From Hydnum rufescens UP504 (Eukaryota > Basidiomycota > Agaricomycetes > Cantharellales > Hydnaceae): a stretch of 64,000 nt of DNA. How positions within the stretch are numbered: position 1 is the stretch's first letter; each line of letters opens with the position of its first letter. Under the pieces are notes generated by a model. That model ran no database searches, was not told the origin of the DNA, and worked only from the letters and a program-made list of their open reading frames with translations. Made by a program: the position numbers and the translations under genes. Of the stretch, positions 45,557 to 54,593 are shown piece after piece. The stretch spans positions 153,055 through 217,054 of the forward strand of contig MU128934.1 of the NCBI GenBank assembly GCA_014904985.1, written 5' to 3'.

Positions 45557-46046
45557 TGTTAATTCGGTAGTATCTGAATTAAGGAGTGGGGAGGGACCAG
45601 AGGATGGAGGAGGTTCTGGATCCAGTGGATTAGTCCAGTCTGTGGGACTAAGACCATTCTGCCTAGCCCGACAGGCCAGCAGTTCCTGGAGGGTTAGGGT
45701 TTCTATACCCACTAGGGCAAAGTAAGAGGGTTTAGTCATAAAGCTGGGAGTTGCACAGTGTGTAGTGTGTAATCAACAGGTCTGCAACTCTATGAGACAG
45801 ACAGTTGATGGTGGTAGAAAAGATATCTTTTGGGCTCTCCCATGGCTAGCTATCACTAGACTGATTATGTAATAAGGGACAAATCTAGGTATAAGCCAGG
45901 GCAGCACCAAACTCCAGTGGAGAAGCTTTCCACTGGGTTTGAATAAGAAGGAAGAAAGAGAAAAAGAAAGAGAGAAAGGAGGCAAGAGCTATGGCCCTGC
46001 CCATGAGTCTGCTGAGTGGCCTAAGGGACTCCAGACACCACTAACA
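45557..46046 (-). mobile_element. Solo LTR, 490 bp
   Basis: TG...CA ends, flanked directly by GTCAA at 45552-45556 and 46047-46051, a 5-bp target duplication. Homologous along its length to the LTR at 47063..47552 and shares an inner block with the 515-bp LTRs. A lone LTR with its own duplication arises by LTR-LTR recombination. Confidence 0.92.
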
Positions 46047-46323
46047 GTCAATAAATTGATTGGTATTCATGGTAAAGGAGTAAGGCAGAATTGCAGATTG
46101 ATAGAGGGTAGGAATCCAATTGATTCTTGAGTAAATGAATGACAAAGGAATTCAATGAGCAGGGTGACAATTAATCAATTTGTTCATCAGGAAATTAGGC
46201 CTCAGATGAGGATTCTATGGTGTAGGGATTTATCCCTCCAACATATTAGGCCTCAGCTAAGTTGTGGTCCCTCACAACAGGCATCCAAAATATATTATCA
46301 TTGTACAATAAGCCATCATGTGA

Positions 46324-47012
46324 TTAAAGCTCTGATGGGGTATTGCTGATGACAATAGGCTCATTTTGTTCTTTTTCTTGATCATTCAACTGCAAAGATG
46401 GCTCTTTGACTGAGACTTCCAGCTGTTTAAACACAAGTGGTGAAGGTCTGGTTGTCAGATCAACTTCCTTCCTCAATTCCTTCTTTTTCTGGCTGATAAT
46501 ATTTGCTATTTTGGCCATCCAGATGGCATGACTCAGTGAGGTTGGAACTATTGAATTTCATTGATGAAAGACACTCTGGACCTCTGCTTTCAAGGCCAGA
46601 AACCTTGGGTCTTCACTATCAACATGGGTGGACATTGAAGTAAGTGCCCCATGGAATAATTCATTGATTGCAAGATAATAATCTTCCATTGAGAAAGAAT
46701 TGTTATGCATCCTTAAAAGGATGTCTTTTAATGCATGAGTCATCTCAACTGCATGCATTTGTTGAATGCCAACAGAATCAAATTGTTTGTATAATGCTGA
46801 TGTAGTTCTTTTGAAATCTTTGATTAGGTCCTCCATCCATTTGGTAAGAACATCTGCAACATCATGAACATGGAAAAGCTCTCAATTCAAGATCTTGAAT
46901 GTCTCTTTGGATGTCTCTTGGAGATCATGACATTCTTTTTCATAGAATGCCAATTGAGAACTGACAATTCCAACATTCTTCAAGAGTTGATCAGAGATGT
47001 TAATGAATGGCT
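46324..47012 (-). pseudogene. Helical protein frames, unknown
   Basis: Minus frames 46836..46558 (MEDLIKDFKRTTSALYKQFD, HALKDILLRMHNNSFSMEDY) and 46518..46324 (ISQKKKELRKEVDLT), with related coding-like sequence up to about 47012 (KNVGIVSSQLAFYEKECHD). Coiled-coil-like; interrupted by stops. Not recognised. Confidence 0.35.
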
Positions 47013-47062
47013 TGTGTTTAATGATTAGGACTGAAGCTGCTCTGCCCTTGGTTGACATCTCT

Positions 47063-48780
47063 TGTTAGTTCGGTTGTATCCAAACTAAGGAATTGGGAGG
47101 AACCAGAAGGTGGTGGAGGTTCCAGGTCCAATGAATTAGTCCAGTCTGTAGGACTATGGCCATTTCGTATAGCCCAACAAGTTAGTAACTCTTGGAGGGA
47201 AAGAGTCTTTATGCCCACAAGGGCAAAATAGGTGGGCTTAGTCATTAAGGCTGGGGTTGCACAGTGTGTAGTGTGTAATCTGTAAGTCCACAACTCTGCA
47301 AGACGGACAGATGATGATGGTAGAAAAGATAGATTTTTGGGCTCTGCCATGGCTGGCTATCACTAGACTGATTATGTAATAAGAGATGAATCTAGCTATA
47401 AGCCAGGGCAGCACCAAACTCCAGTGGAGAAGCTTTCCACTGGGTTTGAATAAGAAGTAGAAAAGAGAAAAGAAAGAGAGAAAGGAGGCAAGAGCTATGG
47501 CTCTGCTCATGAGTCTGCCAAGTGGCCTAAGGGACTCTGGACACCACTAACACAGCCCCCCAGTCCCTTCAGCCATGAAGGGGTATTCCCTAGTATCCTG
47601 GTTCTTCGTTTAGCGGGTATTGTCAATGCCTGTTGTAACAAGCTACAGGAGGCTACACTCCAATCTTGGTAGGTGGATACATCTGGATTGGGAGAACATG
47701 ATGGTGACAACTGGATCTTCCTTGGGCAACTCCTCTCATATCTGGTAGGTCTCATTTTTCATAGTATCAGTTAGGCTATGAGCTCCCAGTTCTACGATGC
47801 ATGGCATATCGTAATCCATACGTGTGGCAATGTGTGGTTTGGTGACATTGTTTAGCCCCCATTGAAGGGTCTTGTTGTGACTCTGGTAACTGGAGACCAG
47901 CCCAAGTTTGCTTGTTTGGATGGGTTCAGCTCTGGCTGTGGCTTCCCCATGCTGCAGACAATTCAAACTTGCTGGGATATTCATGACCATGATTCCCTGT
48001 ATGCCTGGTGCATTGACAGATCTTCCCCACATCCATGGTACCTTGTGCGATGCTGGTTTGTTTGAATGTGGGGTACATCTTCCATCACCATTTCTATATG
48101 TCCCAAATGGCTCAAATGAGTTCTCCTTCTTGGGTACTTGGAACCATCCTTCTGGGTTTGTGTTTCTGCATGGAACATGCATACTGGCTATTTTGTTAGG
48201 TGGGTCTTTCCCTGTAAACATAACCCCCTTTGTTGTAGTTTTGTGGGGTGGACTGTTTTGTGACATATGCTCATTCCTTCCAGTTATGGCAGTGCTTGCA
48301 GTTGCAACAGAATGTTCAGGTTGCAAGGACCTCTGTATCCACTTGGGTTTCAGGATCCTGGTCAAGTTGAACATCCAGTGAGTTGTAGGAGCCCTGGTAT
48401 CGACAGTCTTGTTGTTTCAGTATTTTGGAGTCAAGGCTCCTCAAGTCTCATTCAAGACATCTTGAGTACCCGGCAGGTGTATGATGTAATGAGTTTGATG
48501 GTGGTAGGCCATATGTCTAAACAGCATGACCCCTTGGGGTAAGCTACAGCTTTGTTCAGTGCCTTTATCCACTGGGATGTTCAAATTTACAGCGTGGGTG
48601 CCATGTTCAGAGGGAATACAATCCTTTCTGTCCTTGAGAACATCCCTGGAGGTCTGTCCTCCTGACAAGTCTACTCTAGCAGTTACTGGCTCTTCTACGA
48701 CAGGTTCTACCCTTAGGCTTTGACCCAACCCAACCATATGAGCTCCAATGTGCACTAAGAATGGAACCTGGTATAGAAGA
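47063..48780 (-). mobile_element. Truncated LTR retrotransposon, 3' end
   Basis: 3' LTR 47063..47552 (490 bp, TG...CA) followed on the right by the polypurine tract ACTGGGGGGCTG (minus), nearly the same as in the 9,958-bp element. Beyond it are minus frames 48374..47736 (basic, GRNEHMSQNSPPHKTTTKG) and 48755..48441 with no known domain, then homology is lost. No second LTR; the 5' part is missing. Confidence 0.72.
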
Positions 48781-49440
48781 AGGATTGGGAGCTCCGATGA
48801 CTGTCAAATCAAACTCTGGTTCAGCCAGTGTGTAGATGGGAGACTGTATTTCTGTTTTTATTCAATGGGCTCAAACCAGTCAGCCATAATTGTATATCTA
48901 GTTAGGCCCTTTTGCCTTGCTTTTATTCAATCTAAGAGCGGGTTTTCAGGTGGGGGCCCACTGGGTGATTTCTTGGCATGAGACAAGGGGCCCCATGGGG
49001 CCCCTTGCTCTGAACTTGCCTTTGGGTATCAGCCCATGTATGAGACCAAGAGGTTCAAGGCCTTGTTCAAGACCAGTCAGAATAGGTACTTTCAATCAGG
49101 GTATCGGGATAGGTCCCGGCAAGCCCGGGAATGCCCCTGAATGGGTGAGTGGGCTATATGGACTTATCAGCAATTGGGATTGTTTATTTATTACTATTTG
49201 TTATCATTATCAGATTAATCCCCCTGCTTCCCCCAGATCATAACACATAATTATTCATTTGTTATTATTATACTATTATACATGTATCATAGAACTTATC
49301 CCCCCTCCCTCCTGGGGTTGCATGTTTATATTTGGCAGGGTTGTGGGTTTTTGTTCGGCGGGGTCGCAGGACTAGTTGGGGGTAGGTGCAAGCAGTGAGG
49401 TCAGAAGAATACCTAGAATAGTACATTAGTGGAAAAAAGA
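48781..49440. other. Noncoding, GGGGCCCC-bearing
   Basis: No gene seen. GGGGCCC palindromes occur at about 48953 and twice at 48990-49010. AT-rich ATTATTA runs at 49230-49290 precede the stem-loop array. Confidence 0.5.
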
Positions 49441-49448
49441 AAAGCCAT

Positions 49449-52400
49449 GCAAAAGGAGCAGCCTGTGCTGCTCCTTTTGTGCGATGTTACATATAGCCTG
49501 AGTACTTACCGTAAAAAATCACCACACCCACCAAAGCAGGTGTGGCTCATGTGGGTTCTCAGCGTTGCGTTGTTTCATGTCTTCATTGGGCGGTGGTTTT
49601 CGTTATCTGGGTGGGTCTCGTTCAGCGCGGGGTTTTGGGCAGGTCATTGTTCACGGGTTTGGTGGTCTCCATTTGGCTGTTCATTCTCATTCAGCTGCCC
49701 TTCATTTTGTTGGTGGAGGTTCAGGCGATAACCTAAAAAAATCAAGTGTTAGTTAGATGTTAAAACTGGCACAAAAAGAGCAGCCTTCGCTGCTCTATTT
49801 GCGCCACTGTATGTATAGACATTAAAAACAAATTCACCTTAAATTACCACACACCCACCGCAGCGGGTGTGTGGTTAGGGTGGTCTCTCATTAGGCGGGT
49901 GCCTGTTCAGCGCGTTATCGTTTGGTGGGGGCTCATTGGGCGGGTGTTTGTTCAGCAGGCGTTCATTCAGCAGTTGTCTATTTGGTAGATTGTCGTTTGG
50001 GGGCTCGTGTGTTCATTCGGCGGGTTCTGGTTCAGGCGATATCCTAGAAAAATCAATAATATGTTAGTTAAAATCATAACCAGCGCAAAAAGAGCAGCAT
50101 TTGCTGCTCTTTTTGCATGGTTGTGTACACTACTTACCTTATATATATTACCCCACGCACCCCGCAATGTGTGTGTGGGTTTTTTGTATGGCAGGCCTCC
50201 GTTTGGCAGTCTGGGTTTGGTGGGTTTTGGTTGGGTGGGTGTTAGTTAAACCATTACAACATGGCAAGAAGAGCAGCTTACACTGCTCTTCTTGCACCAC
50301 AAAACAAAAATAAATTTAAAAAAAACTCATCTTGTAGCACCACACACCCACCGTGGCAGGTGTGTGGCACCTCATCTTGCACCATGGCTACGCACCGTTG
50401 TTCACGTGGCTCTTCATGTGGGTAGTCCCCATGTATAATTGGTCCGGTGTAAATAGATGGGGCTGCAGGGGGTTTTGTGTTGGTATTCACATGAAAGATG
50501 AAAACCTAGAGTTAAAAATAAGTGTCAGTTAAGAAGTAAAAGCAGCGCAAAAAGAGCAGCTTTCGCTGCTCTTTTTGTGCCATTGTAGCTACTAAAAAGA
50601 AACTCACCTAGTGACCACACACCCGCAGCGGCAGGTGTGTGGTCATCTGTTTCCTTTTCTGGGCAGTTTGCTTGCGAGAAAGAATGCAACTCAACACCGG
50701 GAATTGCCAGTATCCAAAAAGCACTCGAGTGCCTGACACCACGAGTGCCGTATGAATTAGTAGCAAGTAAATGAATGTAGAATAAATAATATACAATCAA
50801 TATTTGCCCAAAAAAATAAAGAAGACCAAGAAAATCAGTCAGAGTCCAATAAGGCATGATATGCTACATTGCAAAGTGGATTGGGCGATTTCTACTGTTC
50901 AGAATCGGTCCTAATTTGAATATATTGTTCATATGTATGTATCCTACATGGGCAATTAATTATTTCGGACGTTCTCTTTATTTTTCTATTTTTCACACCT
51001 TCAATTCCCTATTTAGGGAATTGAAGGCATGAAAAATAGAAAAATAGAGAGAACGTCTGAGATAATTAATCACCCATGTAGGATACATACATATGAACAA
51101 TATATTCAAATTAGGACCGATTCTGAACAGTAGAAATCGCCCAATCCACTTTGCAATGTAGCATATCATGCCTTATTGGACTCTGACTGATTTTCTTGGT
51201 CTTCTTTATTTTTTTGGGCAAATATTGATTGTATATTATTTATTCTACATTCATTTACTTGCTACTAATTCATACGGCACTCATGGCATCAGGCACTTGA
51301 GCACTTTTTGGATACTGGCAATTCCCGGTGTTGAGTTGCACTCTTTCTTGCAACTCGTTACCACCACCCAACAAGGCAGCCACCCAGATAAGACACAACC
51401 ACACACCTGCTGCTGCAGGCATGTGGTCACTAGGTGAGTTCTTTTTTTTTCATTAGTAGATACAATGGCGCAAAAAGAGCAGCGAAAGCTGCTCTTTTTG
51501 CGCTGCTTTGAATTGTTTACTAACATATCTTTCATTATTTTCAGGCATGGTGACAACTCGCCAAATGAGGCCCCAAATGGCAACAGGACAGATGGTAACA
51601 CCAGACGACATGACAGATGGCAACGCACCAAATGGCAATGCGCCAAGCGACAATGTGATAGACAATGACACCCAATGAGTGGCCCAAGGAACCACACACC
51701 TGCTGAGGCAGGTGTGTGGTGCTATATAAGGTGAGCTCCCCCTCAAGTAGATACACCTGCACAAAAAGAGCAGCGAAAGCTGCTCTTTTTGTGCTGGTTT
51801 TAATTTCTAACTAAAGTATCAATTTTTTAGGTTATCGACTGACCTACAACCAACAAAATGAAGAAAACAACGAATGGAACGGACACTGGCCACACGAAGA
51901 CCCACCATACGAACCCCGAGCCCCCCGAAATGATGGCCCACCACACGAATACACGCCAGACGGTAACCCACGCGCCAAAGGCTACACAGCAAATGAACAC
52001 CGCGCAGGTGAAGGACTGCCCACAAAAGACATGAAACAACGCAGAGCCAACGAGTGGCCCCACGAACCACACACCCGCTGCAGCAGGTGTGTGGTATTCC
52101 AAGATGAGTTTTTATTTTATTTTATATTTATTTTTGTGGTGCAAGAAGAGCAGCATAAGCTGCTCTTCTTGTGATGCTTTAATGTTTAACTAACACACTT
52201 ATTTTTCTAGATCTTGGACTTGAACCCCACATGAACCCCCAACACCAACCCTGCGACCCGAAACCCCGCGACCTGAAACCCATGACACAAAGCCCCACGA
52301 CCCCAAACCCGTGACCCGAAGCCCCATGACCCCAAACCCGCCAAACGAAGGCCCACCGAGCCAAACCCCACAAATGAAACCGCAGAATGGGGTCCTCCAA

Positions 52401-52795
52401 GTGGAACCCCAGCCAACAACGGACATATGAACCACACCTGCTCCAGCGGGTGTGTTCATTTCAGGGTTGTTTATTTTGAGTTTCTATGTGACAGCAGCAC
52501 AAAAAGAGCAGCGAAGGCTGCTCTTTTTGCGCTGCCTTGAGTTGTAGCTAACATGCCATATATTGTAGGCCAGAAGCTGACCCCAACCCTGTACAACCCC
52601 CATCCCCAAACCTGGTGAGCGACAACCCAGCAAACGAAACCCCAGCAAGTGATGACCCGACAAACGAAACACTGGTGGGTGAGTAACACATAGGAACCAC
52701 ACCCACTGCAGCGGGTGTGGTGGTGTAAGGATTTTTTTTTATTGTAGTAGATACAGTTGCACAGAAGGAGCAGCCCTGCCTGCTCTTTCTGTGTT
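49449..52795. repeat. Array of ten stem-loop intron-like cassettes in two opposed halves
   Basis: Ten stem-loops with the core AAAAAGAGCAGC-N4-GCTGCTCTTTTT lie at 49449-49482, 49768-49805, 50085-50116, 50264-50295, 50545-50580 (read on minus) and 51468-51503, 51759-51794, 52141-52172, 52497-52532, 52759-52795 (read on plus). Reading outward from the central palindrome, most are preceded by AAG or TAG then GTGAGT/GTAAGT and followed by a CTAAC branch-like motif and a pyrimidine-rich TTTTTAG or TTTTCAG. Segments between cassettes are low-complexity, exon-like, and end in a second hairpin of CCACACACC...GGTGTGTGG. Looks like introner-type stem-loop introns; protein content unclear. Confidence 0.8.
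50545..51503. repeat. Large imperfect palindrome, about 0.96 kb
   Basis: Arms meet at 51012/51013 (TCAATTCCCTA-TT-TAGGGAATTGA). They match with high identity for about 335 bp each side, diverge over a short stretch (about 50650-50680 against 51350-51390), then match again through a second hairpin, a donor site and a stem-loop on each side. It is the mirror point of the cassette array. Confidence 0.92.
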
Positions 52796-53470
52796 ACTGA
52801 GGGTGGGCCATTTGGCCCACTGGATGCATGTATATAATATATAATATGGAAAATAAATAATAATAATAATAACAATAATAATATCAGAATGAATATTAGT
52901 AATAATATGCTATCCCATGAAGCTTCATGGGATAGCATGAATTATTACAGGAGCTTCATGGGTTTTTAGCATATAATCCTACGGCCAGGGCTGGCTGCTG
53001 CTGACTATATCCATCAGCAGGGACTCTCAGGTGATGAAGGTAGTCAGGGCTAATGGCACTGACAGTGAGGATGAATGATTCCTTGACTCTAGATATCTTT
53101 TTACTATGTGTACTATGTCAATATCTAGTTTGTCTGTCCCTATATTGAACTCTAAGAAGTAAGGGGGCTCTACTCTTAGAGACTCCTGCCATATGCACAG
53201 GGGCCCCCACTGTACACACAGGGGCCCCTGCCATGCACACAGGGGCCCCTGCTGCACATGCAGGGGCCCCTTCAGAGTAGGGTCCGAGGCCATTTCTAGG
53301 CCTTAAACATGGCTGTGGGGCCCCTGGGGCCCCTACATCAAGAGTGGGGGCCCCTCGGCATATGGGCACAGATGATAATCATACATGAGGGGCCCCTAGG
53401 GGCCCCCATGGAAATGTATCTTATTAGACTAGATAAATGCAAGGCTAATGATATCTAATTAGACATGGAT
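52796..53470. repeat. Simple repeats, palindrome and GGGGCCCC cluster
   Basis: An ATA/ATT microsatellite at about 52840-52885 is followed by a perfect 32-bp palindrome at 52907-52938 (centre AAGCTT). At 53195-53420 about ten GGGGCCCC or GGGGGCCC octamers occur, the first four in a roughly 25-bp minisatellite with CACACA spacers. No gene. Confidence 0.8.
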
Positions 53471-53495
53471 AATTGGCTGACCAGCCTGCCCCTCC

Positions 53496-53879
53496 ATGCA
53501 AGTCCACCCGGTGTTCCATGTCTCAAAACTCCGCCCTTTCCAGCCTGACCCAATTATGGATCGTGTTGCACATCCTCCGCCTCCTCCTATCCTCCATGGT
53601 GGTGAGGAGGAGTATGAGGTGGAATGGATTGAAAACTCCCGCTATTTCCGAGGCCAACTCCAGTACTTGGTGAAATGGAAAAGCTACCCACCCTTGGAGA
53701 ACCAATGGCTTCCAGAGACCAATCTAGATAATGCCCCAGAAGTCATCACGGAGTTCCACCTTGCTCATCCGGAAGCTCCACAGCAGATCAGCGCCATTGA
53801 CTTCTCCTCCATTGGGTTCTGGACTTGTCCACTCCTAACCAAACCCCCTGCAGACCTCCCAGACTGGTCGACCCATTGA
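53496..53879 (+). CDS. Integrase C-terminus with chromodomain (fragment)
   Basis: Reads EYEVEWIENSRYFRGQLQY and LVKWKSYPPLENQWLPETNL, then a tail to a stop at 53879. The aromatic cage region and the WLP-E-NL ending are classical. The fragment lacks the catalytic integrase core and all upstream pol. Confidence 0.9.
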   Translation: MQVHPVFHVSKLRPFQPDPIMDRVAHPPPPPILHGGEEEYEVEWIENSRYFRGQLQYLVKWKSYPPLENQWLPETNLDNAPEVITEFHLAHPEAPQQISAIDFSSIGFWTCPLLTKPPADLPDWSTH

Positions 53880-53928
53880 TCCCCACTCCTCTGGCCAATT
53901 GGGACGATTGGCCCTAAGAGGGGGGTGA

Positions 53929-54590
53929 TGTCAGGGTTTGTCCCTTACTCCGGTCCACTCCAGTCCACTCCGGTCCACTCCGGTCCACTCCGGGTCACTC
54001 TGGTCCTTGTCCACCCACCTCCAGTCCAGTTCTCCGCTTAGTTCCTTCGCCCAAGTCCACTTTGCTTCCGGTTTGACTCTGATCCAACCCTATCTTGGTT
54101 TCATTTCCCTTTCATTTCCCATTGCTTCCGGTTTGCCCCCTGGCCGAGTTCCTGTTCCTGTTCCTGTCCCCCTTGTAACCACCCACAGTTTAGTCGATCA
54201 CTCCCCTGTAGTATAGTCATCATGTATAAGTAGTCCGAGAGCGAAGTCCAGAGACCCCAGCTTTGGTCTCTCAGGATTTCTGCTGTTACTCCGGACTACA
54301 GGTCAGCCTTCATGTATTCCATACTCATATTACATAATCTCAGGATTTCTGCTGTTACTCCAGACTACAGCTCCGAGTATCATCCAGTTGACTCCATGAG
54401 CTTAAGGACTGCTGTGCTCATTTCCGCCTAGTCCCTTCTGGGCTGCTGGACCGCTCCTCCGACATCCCTAACCTCCTTATCTCATTCTTGCCTGGATTCT
54501 TGCAGACTTAGCCAGACTTACACCGGACTTAGCCGGAATTATTTGTGTTTACATTTGTTTGGTGCCCTTCGTCGCAGCGTGGCCCTGACA
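53929..54590 (+). repeat. Chromovirus LTR, 662 bp
   Basis: Ends TGTCAGGG and CCCTGACA form an 8-bp perfect inverted repeat. Inside are short CCGGTCCACT tandem repeats (53950-54000) and a duplicated segment of about 33 bp starting CTCAGGATTTCTGCTG at about 54271 and 54340. Confidence 0.9.
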
Positions 54591-54593
54591 AGT

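Larger units (their letters stand above)
53470..54590 (+). mobile_element. 3' end of a Tf1/sushi-type chromovirus
   Basis: 5'-truncated element. It keeps the integrase tail (IHPVFHV-like VHPVFHVSKLRPFQ), a chromodomain (53496..53879), a polypurine tract AAGAGGGGGGTGA (53916-53928) and a 3' LTR 53929..54590. It sits against a copia polyprotein broken exactly at 54591, so it inserted into that copia; AGTGG at 54591-54595 is the expected right half of the duplication. The gag at 21.5-22.7 kb has the same LTR end and may be the same family. Confidence 0.88.

Noticed and set aside
45557..47552. A 2-kb non-autonomous element bounded by the two 490-bp LTRs
   Set aside because: The left LTR has its own GTCAA duplication on both sides, and the polypurine tract of the right LTR lies on its right side, so they are separate insertions.
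49449..52795. Stem-loops with A and T tracts look like bidirectional bacterial transcription terminators
   Set aside because: Gene structures in the window are eukaryotic, and the loops sit inside donor/branch/acceptor frames on the matching strand.
49449..52795. CRISPR-like repeat array
   Set aside because: Spacing ranges from about 180 to over 900 bp, orientation flips at the centre, and the genome is fungal.
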